DNA of 64,000 nucleotides from Paenibacillus sp. FSL R10-2782. GTDB taxonomy: Bacteria; Bacillota; Bacilli; Paenibacillales; Paenibacillaceae. This document shows, piece after piece, positions 10,080 through 19,680 of this stretch. The first letter of the stretch is position 1, and each line of letters starts with the position of its first letter. A program made the position numbers and the translations under genes. The stretch is from NCBI RefSeq assembly GCF_038592985.1, contig NZ_CP151951.1, positions 859,001-923,000 on the forward strand, in the 5' to 3' direction. The notes beneath the pieces are model-generated. The model saw nothing but the letters and a program-made list of their open reading frames with translations. It was not told where the DNA came from and did not search any database.

Positions 10080-11630
10080 ATGGTGAGTATTAAAAGAGCG
10101 CTCGTCAGCGTATCAGATAAACGGGGGATCGTGGAATTTTGCCGCGAGTTGTCCAAATTGGGTGTGGAAATCGTTTCGACAGGGGGAACGAGCAGCTTGT
10201 TGTCGAAGGAGGGTATTCCTGTCATTGGCATTTCAGAGGTAACAGGATTTCCTGAAATTATGGACGGACGTGTTAAAACACTCCATCCTGCGGTACACAG
10301 CGGCCTACTGGCTGTTCGGGATAATGAGGAGCATCAGCGTCAGATGAAGGAGCTTGGGCTGGATTATATTGATCTGGTCGTTGTGAATCTGTATCCTTTT
10401 GCGGAAACGATCGCCAAACCCGGTGTAACCTATGAGGACGCGATTGAAAATATTGATATCGGCGGTCCAACCATGCTGCGTTCTGCGGCTAAAAACCATG
10501 CGTTCGTAAGTGTCGTGGTAGATGCGGACGATTATAGCACGGTGCTGGACGAAATCCGCAAGGATGGCGATACCGAGCTGAACACTCGTAAGCGTTTGGC
10601 AGCAAAGGTTTTCCGCCATACCGCAGCATACGACGCGCTCATCTCCGATTACTTGTCGAATGTGATAGGCGAGCCATTGCCTGAGCGTTATACAGTAACC
10701 TATGAAAAAATTCAGGATTTGCGCTATGGCGAAAATCCGCATCAACAGGCGGCATTTTACCGTCAGCCGTTGGCGGCCAAGGGTACACTGACGACAGCGA
10801 AACAGCTTCACGGCAAGGAACTGTCCTACAATAATATCAATGATGCTAACGCGGCCCTGCAAATCGTTAAAGAATTCAGCGAGCCAGCAGTGGTAGCCGT
10901 TAAGCATATGAATCCTTGCGGCGTGGGAATCGGCGGCAGCATTTATGAAGCGTACAGCAAGGCGTACGCGGCTGATCCAACTTCCATTTTTGGCGGCATC
11001 GTAGCGGCTAACCGGATTATTGACGGCGATACAGCGAAGAAGCTGAGCGAAATCTTTTTGGAAATTGTACAGGCACCGGGTTTTACGGAAGAAGCACTGG
11101 AGATTTTGACGAAAAAGAAAAACATCCGATTGCTCGATCTGGGCGAGTTGTCCACATCTGAACAGGCTGAGAGCCGTTTCGTCGTTACTTCCATTGAAGG
11201 CGGCATGGTTGTTCAGCAGAACGACATTCACGCTGTAGACCCCGACGCACTTACTGTAGTGACAGAGCGTGCGCCATCCGAGGAAGAATTGAAACAGCTT
11301 TTGTTTAGCTGGAAAGTCGTTAAGCATGTGAAGTCCAATGCGATCGTACTGGCGGCAGACAACATGACCATTGGCGTGGGTGCGGGACAAATGAACCGTG
11401 TCGGAGCAGCTAAAATCGCTATTGAGCAGGCTGGAGAAAAGGCAAGAGGTGCTGTGTTGGCATCTGACGCATTTTTCCCGATGGGCGATACGCTGGAACT
11501 GGCAGCCCAAGCAGGCATTACGGCAATTATTCAGCCGGGCGGCTCCATCAAGGACGAAGAATCCATCAAGGTTGCTAACGAGCACGGCATTGCGATGGTC
11601 TTTACAGGCGTGCGTCATTTCAAACACTAG
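10080..11630 (+). CDS. purH: AICAR transformylase / IMP cyclohydrolase
   Basis: Bifunctional enzyme of the last two steps to IMP. Its 516 residues are normal for the family. The N-terminal cyclohydrolase (MGS-like) domain starts [21 protein letters not shown]. The transformylase domain contains the KHMNPCGVG motif with the catalytic Lys-His. ATG 10080 is favoured by GGAGGAG 6-7 bases upstream; GTG 10083 directly follows and is less likely. It lies 90 bp before purD. Confidence 0.97.
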   Translation: MVSIKRALVSVSDKRGIVEFCRELSKLGVEIVSTGGTSSLLSKEGIPVIGISEVTGFPEIMDGRVKTLHPAVHSGLLAVRDNEEHQRQMKELGLDYIDLVVVNLYPFAETIAKPGVTYEDAIENIDIGGPTMLRSAAKNHAFVSVVVDADDYSTVLDEIRKDGDTELNTRKRLAAKVFRHTAAYDALISDYLSNVIGEPLPERYTVTYEKIQDLRYGENPHQQAAFYRQPLAAKGTLTTAKQLHGKELSYNNINDANAALQIVKEFSEPAVVAVKHMNPCGVGIGGSIYEAYSKAYAADPTSIFGGIVAANRIIDGDTAKKLSEIFLEIVQAPGFTEEALEILTKKKNIRLLDLGELSTSEQAESRFVVTSIEGGMVVQQNDIHAVDPDALTVVTERAPSEEELKQLLFSWKVVKHVKSNAIVLAADNMTIGVGAGQMNRVGAAKIAIEQAGEKARGAVLASDAFFPMGDTLELAAQAGITAIIQPGGSIKDEESIKVANEHGIAMVFTGVRHFKH

Positions 11631-11669
11631 CTTGTATTCGCTGAGGATGCAGCAGCATTCTCTCACACG

Positions 11670-11689
11670 AGGATTTTGCAAAATCTTGA
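11670..11689. repeat. Dispersed palindrome, near-perfect copy
   Basis: AGGATTTTGCAAAATCTTGA lies in the purH-purD gap, one base off the perfect 18-bp palindrome at 41459-41476. Each copy seen in this window is intergenic. Confidence 0.55.
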
Positions 11690-11720
11690 CACCATAACGG
11701 GAGCGGGAGGAATCACCTGA

Positions 11721-12986
11721 ATGGATATTTTGGTTATCGGTGGGGGCGGCCGTGAGCACGCGATTGTGTGGGCACTGAAAAAAAGCCCCAAGGCCGGACA
11801 AATCTACTGCGCGCCGGGTAATGCCGGCATCGGGCAGTTGGCGGAATGCGTACCGATTCCGGTGAGTGATTTTGACGCGTTGACAGAACTGGCGGAATCC
11901 AAAAAGGTCGGACTTGTTGTGGTTGGCCCCGATGATCCGTTGGCAGACGGTATTGTGGATGCTTTCGAAGCGAAAGGCATTCCGGTATTCGGACCGCGTA
12001 AAAATGCAGCGGAAATTGAAGGCAGCAAAATCTTCATGAAGGATCTGCTGCACAAATACCATATTCCGACAGCAATCTATCGGAAGTTTTATACCTATGA
12101 GGAAGCACATGCTTATTTGAAGGAACAGCCGATTCCTGTGGTCATTAAGGCGGACGGACTGGCAGCAGGTAAAGGGGTAACGGTCGCTTACTCTATGGAT
12201 GAAGCGGAAAAGGCTTTATCCGACATTATGGTAGCGAAGGTGTTCGGCGAAGCCGGGGCGCAGGTCGTAATCGAGGAGTTTCTGGCCGGACAGGAAATGT
12301 CGATTCTTTCCTTTGTGGATGGTGAAACGGTTCGCCCGATGGCAGCGGCGCAAGATCATAAGCCTATTTTTGATGGTGACAAAGGGCCGAATACGGGGGG
12401 GATGGGCACGTATTCCCCATTACCGCATATAGCGGATTCGATTATTGAGGAAGCCATTGAGACTATCATTAAGCCGACGGCAAAAGCGATGGTGGCTGAG
12501 GGTCGTCCGTTCAGGGGTGTTTTATTCGCCGGATTGATGATTTCGCCGGATGGCAAGCCGAAGACAATTGAGTTTAACGCACGCTTCGGTGATCCGGAAA
12601 CGCAGGTTGTGCTGCCCCGACTAAAATCGGATCTGCTCGATATTTTCCTCGCTGCGGTGAACGGTACGCTGGATCAGGTGGAGATTGAGTGGAAGGATGA
12701 AGCGGCGGTATGTGTGGTGTTGGCTTCCGGGGGCTATCCCGGAACGTACGCCAAAGGTGTTCCAATCCACGGACTGGATCAGGTGGACGAAGCTATCGTG
12801 TTTCATGCCGGTACAGGCATCAATGAACAGGGCGAGTGGGTCACAAACGGCGGACGCGTGTTGGGCGTGGTCGGTTTGGGACATAATATTGCCGAAGCGC
12901 GGGGCAAGGCGTATGAACAGGCGGCACGTATTACCTTTGAAGGCAAGCAAAACCGTACGGATATTGCGGCAAAAGCACTGCTATAG
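11721..12986 (+). CDS. purD: GAR synthetase
   Basis: Joins phosphoribosylamine and glycine with ATP (ATP-grasp ligase). The 421 residues begin with the family pattern MDILVIGGGGREHAIVWAL. The ATP-grasp core (VIKADGLAAGKGVTVA) is present, as are GPNTGGMGTYSP and the metal-binding EFNARFGDPETQ. The ribosome site GGGAGGAA is upstream of ATG 11721. This is the last gene of the operon and is followed by a clear intrinsic terminator. Confidence 0.97.
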   Translation: MDILVIGGGGREHAIVWALKKSPKAGQIYCAPGNAGIGQLAECVPIPVSDFDALTELAESKKVGLVVVGPDDPLADGIVDAFEAKGIPVFGPRKNAAEIEGSKIFMKDLLHKYHIPTAIYRKFYTYEEAHAYLKEQPIPVVIKADGLAAGKGVTVAYSMDEAEKALSDIMVAKVFGEAGAQVVIEEFLAGQEMSILSFVDGETVRPMAAAQDHKPIFDGDKGPNTGGMGTYSPLPHIADSIIEEAIETIIKPTAKAMVAEGRPFRGVLFAGLMISPDGKPKTIEFNARFGDPETQVVLPRLKSDLLDIFLAAVNGTLDQVEIEWKDEAAVCVVLASGGYPGTYAKGVPIHGLDQVDEAIVFHAGTGINEQGEWVTNGGRVLGVVGLGHNIAEARGKAYEQAARITFEGKQNRTDIAAKALL

Positions 12987-13005
12987 AAGCGTTTTTACAA
13001 GATAG

Positions 13006-13034
13006 AGAGAACCTCATCGGGGTTCTCTTTTTTT
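13006..13034 (+). terminator. Intrinsic terminator of the pur operon
   Basis: A perfect 8-bp stem, AGAGAACC (13006-13013) with GGTTCTCT (13021-13028), and a run of seven T residues. It lies 19 bp after the purD stop. Confidence 0.93.
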
Positions 13035-13037
13035 CGT

Positions 13038-13066
13038 TTGACAAAAGTATACTTATCCTATAGGAT
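13038..13066 (+). promoter_or_regulatory. Candidate promoter and operator of the TetR gene
   Basis: A TTGACA -35 box at 13038-13043 stands 17 bp from TAGGAT (13061-13066). The perfect palindrome ATCCTATAGGAT (13055-13066) covers the possible -10 box, which would suit autorepression. A second, weaker dyad centred on TGATCA lies just before the ribosome site. Neither is proved to be the operator. Confidence 0.5.
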
Positions 13067-13112
13067 TAAAAAATAAAAACTGACTGACTGATCAATCGGG
13101 AGGAGGAAACCC

Positions 13113-13799
13113 ATGCAGCCACTGAAGGAGAAGCAGTCCAAGACTACCGCGAATGAACCATTGGTTGATCACGTGGGAGAAGAAACAGCCGAAACCGATC
13201 GCAGAACGCAGCTTCTTCACATTGCGTTGAAGCGATTCGCCGAGCAAGGGTACCATCAAACGAAGATTTCAGATATCGTGGTGGAGGCCGGAGTGGCCCA
13301 AGGCACGTTTTATTGGCATTTTAAAAGCAAAGAGGCGCTGGCACTGGAGATTATCGCTACAGGCCGCGAACAACTGCTAGCAGCGATAGGACAAGGATAC
13401 CGCCGTGATGCAGGTACGCTGGCTGATATGGTTAAAGCGTCCGAAGCGCTGTTTGTCCGACTGTTTGATTTTGCATTGGAGAACCGCTATCTGATGGGAT
13501 TACTCCTGATCGGCAGCGGTGTGGATGAACCGGTACGGCAGAGCATTCGGGAGACGAGAACCGCGATGGAACTGGCCTTTCGGCGCAATATGGAGCGAGC
13601 GATAGAGCTTAACATGCTCCCCGCCGGATTGGATGTCGAATTACGGGCAGCGCTGCTCATGAGCATGATCGAAGGTGTCATTACACGCTGGCTATTCGGT
13701 TCCGAGGGAACACATGACAGCATTACGCAGGCAACAGCTAAACAATTGGCGGCAGAAGCGGCTAATTTTGAATTTTACGGACTGTTGGGTCAAGGCTAA
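13113..13799 (+). CDS. TetR/AcrR-family transcriptional regulator
   Basis: A 228-residue ligand-responsive repressor type. A polar N-terminal tail of about 30 residues precedes the helix-turn-helix domain: LLHIALKRFAEQGYHQTKISDIVVEAGVAQGTFYWHFKSK is recognisable at residues 34-73. The C-terminal half is a variable helical ligand domain. ATG 13113 has GGAGGAGG 8-9 bases upstream. It could control itself or the amino-acid ABC transporter that follows 105 bp downstream on the same strand. The ligand is not evident. Confidence 0.9.
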   Translation: MQPLKEKQSKTTANEPLVDHVGEETAETDRRTQLLHIALKRFAEQGYHQTKISDIVVEAGVAQGTFYWHFKSKEALALEIIATGREQLLAAIGQGYRRDAGTLADMVKASEALFVRLFDFALENRYLMGLLLIGSGVDEPVRQSIRETRTAMELAFRRNMERAIELNMLPAGLDVELRAALLMSMIEGVITRWLFGSEGTHDSITQATAKQLAAEAANFEFYGLLGQG

Positions 13800-13904
13800 G
13801 CGGGTGGGAGACCAGATCGCATGAATTGGCAGTAAGAGGCGAATAATAGAGCCAAAATACACATATGTACTCAATCATTTACATCCAGACAGGAGAGAAA
13901 AATC

Positions 13905-14765
13905 ATGAAAACACGTAAAAGAGGGTTCCTGGTAACTACATTGATGGCTTTGGCCATGTTCAGTCTGGTGCTGAGTGCTTGTGGAACGAAGCCGGAAGCT
14001 GCTAACAGCAGCAACGGAGCGGGCACTAGCAATGAGGCGGCAGCGGGTAATGAGCTCGAAGCGATCAAGAAGACCGGTGTGATCAAGATTGGAATGATGG
14101 GAACGTACCAGCCGTACAATTTTTTGAACGATAAAAAGGAATTGGACGGATTTGATGTGGATATCGCCAATGAATTGGCGAAGCGTATCGGGGTCAAAGC
14201 AGAGTTCACGGCACAAGAATTTTCGGGACTCATTCCAAGTCTGCAAAAGAAGAAATTTGATGCGGTGATTAGCCAGGTGACGATTACACCAGACCGTCAA
14301 AAGGTCATTGATTTCACAGAGCCGTATATCACAAACAATGTAAATATTATCGTAAACAACAAAACAAACGATATTACCAAGCTGGAGGATTTTAAAGGAA
14401 AAACGATTGGTGTCGGCTTGGGAACAAATGATGAGTCCTATCTGCGTAACGAAGTGCTGCCGAAGGTTGGCGATTTCGAGATTAAAACGTATGATGATGT
14501 CATTACTTCCTTGAAGGATCTGAACTCTGGCCGAATTGACGCAACCATCAACAATCTGTATGCACTCAAGCCCATTGTTGATAAAAATGGCTTCCAGATT
14601 AAGGCGGTAGGCGAGCCAATTAAATCCGACCAGGCGGGTGTGGCTATTAACAAGGATACTCCTGAGCTTAAAGCAGCCTTGAACAAGGCTCTGAAAGAAA
14701 TGAAGGAAGACGGCACCTATAAAACGATTTTCAAAAAATGGTTCGGCGAGGAGCCGAAAGAATAA
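13905..14765 (+). CDS. Polar amino-acid ABC transporter, binding lipoprotein
   Basis: Family 3 extracellular solute-binding protein of 286 residues. A positively charged start and hydrophobic stretch end in the lipobox LSAC (Cys 26), so it is a membrane-anchored lipoprotein. The mature part begins with an Asn/Ser/Ala-rich linker. It then shows the family pattern IKIGMMGTYQPYNFLND...LDGFDVDIANELAKRIGV and DRQKVIDFTEPY. It is the first gene of a binding protein-permease-ATPase set. Relatives carry cystine, glutamine or arginine; the substrate cannot be read from sequence here. Confidence 0.93.
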   Translation: MKTRKRGFLVTTLMALAMFSLVLSACGTKPEAANSSNGAGTSNEAAAGNELEAIKKTGVIKIGMMGTYQPYNFLNDKKELDGFDVDIANELAKRIGVKAEFTAQEFSGLIPSLQKKKFDAVISQVTITPDRQKVIDFTEPYITNNVNIIVNNKTNDITKLEDFKGKTIGVGLGTNDESYLRNEVLPKVGDFEIKTYDDVITSLKDLNSGRIDATINNLYALKPIVDKNGFQIKAVGEPIKSDQAGVAINKDTPELKAALNKALKEMKEDGTYKTIFKKWFGEEPKE

Positions 14766-14849
14766 CGTAAGCCTGTTACAGGCGTCTGGCTCCGGTCTGG
14801 CTTTCATGCTGACATGGGGCCACTCGTCTGAAAGAAGGGAATATAACCG

Positions 14850-15497
14850 ATGCTTGAATTAATGTGGGAGAACGTCCCTTTTTTATTGAAGGGCGCTTAT
14901 TATACGCTGTATATCACGATTGTTTCCATGCTATTTGGCCTTATGATCGGCTTGGTGGTGGCAGTCGCCCGATTAAAGGGAAATCGTCCGGTTCGTTGGC
15001 TGGCGCGCAGTTATGTATCTATCATTCGGGGAACGCCAGTTTTGGTGCAGATTGCGGTTATTTACTATGGACTGGATGATTACGGAATATCGTTCGGCTC
15101 GCTGACTGCTGCTTGTCTTGCACTAAGTATCAATACAGGGGCGTATTTATCGGAGACGTTTCGTGGGGCTATTTTAGCGGTGCCAAAGGGTCAAACCGAG
15201 GCGGCTTATGCAAATGGAATGTCACCGGGTCAAACGATGTGGCGCATCATTCTTCCGCAGGCCGTGCGAATTGCGATTCCGCCGATGGGCAATACATTTG
15301 TCGGTATGCTTAAGGAAACGTCGCTCGTTTCGGTGATTGGGGTAAGTGAGCTGATGCGTCAGGCACAGCTTTTACAGGCACAATATCTGCGCTATATGCC
15401 GTTTCTGCTCGAAATTGGCATCATGTACTGGATTATGAGCATTGGGTTCTCCGCTATACTGGAGCGGGTGGAAAAGCGTCTGGCCCGAGCTTATTAA
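14850..15497 (+). CDS. Polar amino-acid ABC transporter, permease
   Basis: A 215-residue inner-membrane permease of the HisMQ type with about five hydrophobic segments. It carries the cytoplasmic coupling loop GQTEAAYANGMSPGQTMWRIILPQAVRIAIPP. The ribosome site GAAGGGAAT precedes ATG 14850. Only one permease gene is present, so the membrane part is probably a homodimer. The ATPase gene follows 17 bp later. Confidence 0.94.
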   Translation: MLELMWENVPFLLKGAYYTLYITIVSMLFGLMIGLVVAVARLKGNRPVRWLARSYVSIIRGTPVLVQIAVIYYGLDDYGISFGSLTAACLALSINTGAYLSETFRGAILAVPKGQTEAAYANGMSPGQTMWRIILPQAVRIAIPPMGNTFVGMLKETSLVSVIGVSELMRQAQLLQAQYLRYMPFLLEIGIMYWIMSIGFSAILERVEKRLARAY

Positions 15498-15514
15498 GGT
15501 GGAGATGATAGAGG

Positions 15515-16261
15515 ATGATAACAACAAGCGGATTGGGTAAACGCTTCGGACAGGTGGAAGTGTTAAAAAGCATTGATTTTCAGGTGGCTGCTCGTGAAAT
15601 CGTCGTGTTGCTCGGTCCGAGTGGCTCGGGTAAAAGCACCTTGCTGCGCTGCCTGAACGGTCTGGAGGAATTGTCTTTCGGCAAGTTTGAGGTGAACGGA
15701 ATCGAGGTAAATGCTACCGCTACTATTCGTACCCGGCAAGCAGCCATTCGTGATATTCGCAGGCAGACTGGGATGGTATTTCAGCAATTCAATCTGTATC
15801 CTCACAAAACAGCAATCGGCAATGTCATTGAAGGGCTGCTGACAGTGAAAAAAGTGCCGCGCGACAAGGCCATGTCCATCGGACAGCGGCTGCTGGAGCG
15901 TGTGGGTTTGTCGGACAAGCAGGATGTACATCCTTCGCGTTTGTCCGGTGGACAGCAGCAGCGGGTAGCAATTGCGCGTGCGCTGGCAATGGACCCGGCA
16001 ATCATGCTGTTCGACGAGCCGACATCAGCACTCGATCCCGAGCTGGTCGGGGAAGTGCTGGGCGTTATGCGGGAGCTGGCCCAGGACGGGATGACGATGG
16101 TCGTCGTCACCCATGAGATGAAATTTGCCCGCGAGGTGGCGGACAAGGTTGTATTTATGGCGGATGGTGTGATTTTGGAGGAGGCTGCGCCACAAGCGTT
16201 TTTTGAGGCTCCCCAGCATGAGAGAACACAGAAATTTTTACGTCAAATCAGTGAGTTCTGA
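15515..16261 (+). CDS. Polar amino-acid ABC transporter, ATPase
   Basis: A 248-residue ABC ATPase. Walker [10 protein letters not shown] is at residues 34-42, the signature LSGGQ at 143-147, and Walker B IMLFDEP at 163-169, followed by TSALDPE and the switch His in VVTHEM. It is closest in pattern to GlnQ/HisP ATPases. It energises the permease encoded just upstream and completes the three-gene operon. Confidence 0.95.
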   Translation: MITTSGLGKRFGQVEVLKSIDFQVAAREIVVLLGPSGSGKSTLLRCLNGLEELSFGKFEVNGIEVNATATIRTRQAAIRDIRRQTGMVFQQFNLYPHKTAIGNVIEGLLTVKKVPRDKAMSIGQRLLERVGLSDKQDVHPSRLSGGQQQRVAIARALAMDPAIMLFDEPTSALDPELVGEVLGVMRELAQDGMTMVVVTHEMKFAREVADKVVFMADGVILEEAAPQAFFEAPQHERTQKFLRQISEF

Positions 16262-16315
16262 AGTGAGAATAAGAATAGATTATAAATTAATCAGATGGAA
16301 AGAAGGCTTTTGGAC

Positions 16316-16741
16316 ATGAAAGTATCTACAACCTGGCATGGCAAACGCGCGTTTACTTCGGAGGGGCCATCCGGTTATTCTGTTGGAATGGATGCTACGG
16401 CAGCTTATGGCGGCGATGGTAAAGGCATGACACCGATGGAGCTGCTGCTGGCAGGTCTGGCGGGATGTATTGGCATTGATATCACGATGATTCTGGATCG
16501 CTTCCTGCCGGACATTACTCGTATTGATATTGACGCAGAAGGTACGCGTAAGGAAGAAATGCCGAAGGGCTTTACAGCGATTGATCTGACATTCCATGTA
16601 GATGGCAATGTTCCGGATTACCGCGTGTGGAAAGCGATTCAGATGGGTAAGGAAAAATATTGTGCCGTATCCGATTCCTTAAAAGCGGAGATTCGCATGC
16701 ACTTGATCCTGAACGGAACAGAAGTACTACATCCAGCGTAA
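16316..16741 (+). CDS. OsmC-family protein
   Basis: A 141-residue OsmC/Ohr-like fold, whose members reduce organic hydroperoxides through two cysteines. Cys 51 sits in ELLLAGLAGCIGID and Cys 116 in KEKYCAVSDSL, the two expected positions. ATG 16316 is chosen over ATG 16295 because AGAAGG lies about 9 bases before it and the shorter protein matches the family N-terminus. It follows the transporter operon by about 55 bp and ends at a terminator. Confidence 0.88.
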   Translation: MKVSTTWHGKRAFTSEGPSGYSVGMDATAAYGGDGKGMTPMELLLAGLAGCIGIDITMILDRFLPDITRIDIDAEGTRKEEMPKGFTAIDLTFHVDGNVPDYRVWKAIQMGKEKYCAVSDSLKAEIRMHLILNGTEVLHPA

Positions 16742-16759
16742 GGGTAGAAGGTTAGTGAA

Positions 16760-16801
16760 GGAGAGTCAACCTGTGTTATATGCAGGATGACTCTCCTTTT
16801 T
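16760..16801 (+). terminator. Intrinsic terminator after the OsmC gene
   Basis: GGAGAGTCA pairs with TGACTCTCC across a short loop that itself holds CCTG/CAGG, followed by five T residues. Confidence 0.9.
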
Positions 16802-16927
16802 AAATTTATTTGAAAATATGAGATGTAATGAAACTTTTTGTGCCTTGTTTTCGTTTACAATAGAATCTGAAGGTCAAAAATGGGAAAATAAACCTGTATG
16901 CTGTATGCATACAGGGGGAGGTATATA

Positions 16928-18166
16928 GTGAAACGAAAGCAGCTTGTGATCATAGTAGTGAGCTTGGCTGCGGTACTCATCATGATTGGTTTGGCCGCCG
17001 TGGGATTGCCATTATCGAAGCAGGACAGAATGGCTAATACCCCGGATACTGTTCAGCCCGCAACCGCCATTGCAGCTGAAGCTAAGGATGAAACGATTGA
17101 GCGGGATAGTGCCCATCGCGTGCTGCGCTTTTTGGAGGAACATCCAGAGAAAGCATCCATTACGATTCTGCGGGATGGTAAGAAGCTGGCAGGCCGTGAG
17201 GAACACCGAATGATGCCCTTGGCGAGTACGGTCAAGACGGTCATTGCGGTCGAATATGTCAAGCAAGCTGCGGCAGGCACAATTAACCCGAATGAACGGA
17301 TCAGACTGACCGCGCTGGAGCGGTTCTATCTGCCGCGTCTGGATGGTGGTGCACATTCGGCGTGGATGAAGGAAATGGAGGCCAAAGGACGGGTGAAGAA
17401 CGGAACCGTGTCTCTGCGCGAGGTTGCCAAAGGTATGATTCGATACAACTCCAATGCCAACACAGAGTATTTAATGGACAGATTGGGTTTGGAACAGATT
17501 AACCAAACAAAAACTGATCTGGGACTCCAGGATCATGATCCGATTTATCCATTTGTATCTTCCATTCTGATTCCTTATGAATGGATGAGGGAGACTCAGG
17601 GACGGACATGGGGCGGTACTGAAAATAGCAATTCCGCCAAAGCAGCCATTCAAGCGATGTCTGACGCAGAGTTCCGCCAACATGCCCAGATGATCCATAA
17701 CAAGCTGCGCCGTGATGTTAGTGGTTCTTACAAGAAAAGTGCTGCAATTTCGACTTGGTATGGTCGGGAATTTGATCCAATGAATACGGAACGTTTTATA
17801 GCTTCGACGACGGCAGATTATGCGTCCTTGATGAGTAGGCTGAACAGCCGTCAATGCTTTTCGAAAGCCGAGCAAAAATTATGGTCTGAGGTCATGGAGC
17901 AGTCGCTGGATCGTTCAGTAAGTCAGAAATGGCTGAAACATTCCGGGCAAAAGGGCGGATCTAATGCGTATGTTTTGACTCTGGCCATGTATGCGATGGA
18001 CAAGGAAGGGCATTCGACGGAGATGGCAGTCTTCTTTAAGGATCTGGACCCGTTCACGAATGCCTCCTTGCAAAATATGATGAATGAATTTAAAGAGCAG
18101 CTACTGCGAGATGAATCGTTCAGGAAGGAAATCAATCAGCGCATTGGTGTACAGGTGGAAATGTAA
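16928..18166 (+). CDS. Membrane-anchored beta-lactamase-like serine hydrolase
   Basis: A 412-residue protein with a single N-terminal hydrophobic helix (about residues 5-27) and an extracellular class A beta-lactamase-like domain. The SxxK nucleophile motif is Ser100-Thr-Val-Lys103. The second motif, normally SDN, appears as Asn174-Ser-Asn176. A KTG-like triad may be the GQKGG region near the C-terminus. The altered motif makes true beta-lactam hydrolysis uncertain. GTG 16928 is chosen because GGGGGAGG stands 7-8 bases before it. It appears monocistronic. Confidence 0.82.
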   Translation: MKRKQLVIIVVSLAAVLIMIGLAAVGLPLSKQDRMANTPDTVQPATAIAAEAKDETIERDSAHRVLRFLEEHPEKASITILRDGKKLAGREEHRMMPLASTVKTVIAVEYVKQAAAGTINPNERIRLTALERFYLPRLDGGAHSAWMKEMEAKGRVKNGTVSLREVAKGMIRYNSNANTEYLMDRLGLEQINQTKTDLGLQDHDPIYPFVSSILIPYEWMRETQGRTWGGTENSNSAKAAIQAMSDAEFRQHAQMIHNKLRRDVSGSYKKSAAISTWYGREFDPMNTERFIASTTADYASLMSRLNSRQCFSKAEQKLWSEVMEQSLDRSVSQKWLKHSGQKGGSNAYVLTLAMYAMDKEGHSTEMAVFFKDLDPFTNASLQNMMNEFKEQLLRDESFRKEINQRIGVQVEM

Positions 18167-18390
18167 CCCCTACCCGCTGCCCTTTTGCTTGTGTTCCCGT
18201 AGCAGCAAATACACAAAATATGGTGCGCCAATGAATGATGGCTGTCACGATGCCTGCGGGAGTTTCGAACGGAGGCTTCAAACCCCGTCCTAGCGCATCG
18301 GCGAGGGAGAACAGGAACGATCGCACTTTTAATCTGTTGAATGAATGGTCTATAATAGAAATAGTTACATAATGTGAGGAGGACAAAATC
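18167..18390. other. Gap before the ABM gene
   Basis: A 224-bp non-coding stretch. A TATAAT at 18351-18356 is a plausible -10 box for the next gene, with a poor -35. The rest (CTACCCGCTGCCC through CGATCGCAC) shows several short dyads but no clear element. Confidence 0.4.
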
Positions 18391-18684
18391 ATGATTATTA
18401 TTCATGCTGATATGAAAGTTTTACCTGAAAAAAGAGAGGCGTTTCTGCAACAAACCCAAGGATTAATCAGCGCATCACAAGCAGAAGAAGGTAATGTACG
18501 CTACACGCTGATGCAGGATCTGAATGATCCCAACGCTTTTACCATGGTGGAAGAGTGGAAGGATGCTGCTGCTGTAGATTTCCATAACAAGTCTGCCCAC
18601 TTCCAAACATTTGTTGCCGCAGCTAAAGAATTGCTGGCCGCTCCGCTTCAAGTCAATGCTTTTCAGGATGCAGCCAAGCTGTAA
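18391..18684 (+). CDS. Antibiotic-biosynthesis-monooxygenase (ABM) domain protein
   Basis: A 97-residue dimeric ferredoxin-like fold of the YgiN/ABM type, acting as a small quinol oxygenase or haem-like oxygenase in relatives. The pattern HADMKVLPEKREAFLQQTQGLISASQAEEGNVRYTL...FTMVEEWKDAAAVDFHNKSAHFQTF is characteristic, including the C-terminal HxxSxHF segment. The ribosome site GAGGAGG precedes the ATG. The aldo/keto reductase gene follows 45 bp later, so the two may be co-transcribed in a quinone or carbonyl stress response. Confidence 0.87.
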   Translation: MIIIHADMKVLPEKREAFLQQTQGLISASQAEEGNVRYTLMQDLNDPNAFTMVEEWKDAAAVDFHNKSAHFQTFVAAAKELLAAPLQVNAFQDAAKL

Positions 18685-18729
18685 TAAGCCCGTTTACTAA
18701 ATCTTAATCAGGAAAAGGAGGAGATAGAC

Positions 18730-19554
18730 ATGGGGAACATTGCGGATACAACTGTACTGAATAATGGAGTTCAGATGCCTTGGCTGGGTTTTGGTACGTA
18801 CAAGGCCGAAGGCAATGAGGTCTACGAAGCAGTCAAAACAGCCATCGAGGTGGGCTATCGTCACATGGATACGGCGGCGATCTACGGCAATGAGGAACTG
18901 GTTGGACAAGCTATTCGTGACAGCGGGGTGGACAGAGAAAAACTGTTCATTACTACAAAGCTGTGGAATGAAGATCAGGGCTTTGATTCAACACTGCGTG
19001 CCTTCGAGGAAAGCCGCAAGCGTCTGGGGCTGGACATCATTGATCTGTATCTCATTCATTGGCCTGGCAAGGACAAGTACAAGGAAACCTGGAAGGCATT
19101 TGAACGCCTGTATGAAGAAGGAAGCGTACGCGCCATCGGAGTAAGCAACTTCCAAGTTCACCATCTTGAAAACCTCCTGAAAGACAGCAACATCGTACCT
19201 GCCATCAACCAAGTGGAGCTTCACCCGCGTCTGACACAGCAAGAGCTGCATCAATACTGCCGGGAGCACCAGATTCAGCTTGAATCCTGGAGTCCACTCA
19301 TGAAGGGTAAATTAACCGAGCAAGCGGATATCGTTGAGATTGCTGCAAAATACGGCAAAACCTCGTCGCAGGTTATTTTGCGCTGGCATCTGGATCGGGG
19401 GATCGTGACGATTCCCAAATCTGTAACCGCGCATCGTATCCGCGAAAATGCAGATTTGTTCGATTTTGAACTGACGGCAGAGGATATTAACCGAATCAAC
19501 GCACTTCATCTTGATGAGCGTGTGGGTACCCATCCCGATAAGCTATTGTTCTAA
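18730..19554 (+). CDS. Aldo/keto reductase
   Basis: A 274-residue NADPH-dependent carbonyl reductase. The catalytic tetrad is Asp47, Tyr52, Lys77 and His110. The signatures GYRHMDTAAIYGNEELVG and IPKSVTAHRIREN (NADPH phosphate site) are present. The TIM-barrel length is normal for the bacterial 2,5-diketogluconate reductase-like group. The ribosome site AAGGAGGAG is strong. A terminator follows the stop directly. Confidence 0.95.
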   Translation: MGNIADTTVLNNGVQMPWLGFGTYKAEGNEVYEAVKTAIEVGYRHMDTAAIYGNEELVGQAIRDSGVDREKLFITTKLWNEDQGFDSTLRAFEESRKRLGLDIIDLYLIHWPGKDKYKETWKAFERLYEEGSVRAIGVSNFQVHHLENLLKDSNIVPAINQVELHPRLTQQELHQYCREHQIQLESWSPLMKGKLTEQADIVEIAAKYGKTSSQVILRWHLDRGIVTIPKSVTAHRIRENADLFDFELTAEDINRINALHLDERVGTHPDKLLF

Positions 19555-19568
19555 TATTCAAACGTACA

Positions 19569-19613
19569 AAGAACCTCCAATCTGCGTTAATCGTAGTTAG
19601 GAGGTTCTTTTTT
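19569..19613 (+). terminator. Intrinsic terminator after the aldo/keto reductase
   Basis: AGAACCTCC pairs with GGAGGTTCT across a 21-base loop and is followed by a T-run. Confidence 0.9.
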
Positions 19614-19680
19614 ATGTGCGCATTGGGATCGTCTCATACGCATTTGTCCGTCTGGACAGAGTTACTATGTTCCTGCGTGC

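Noticed and set aside
10305..12110. 601-residue open frame on the minus strand across purH and purD
   Set aside because: It lies opposite two well-identified genes in the same operon, has no ribosome site, and its translation is low in family likeness. It is a shadow of biased codon use.
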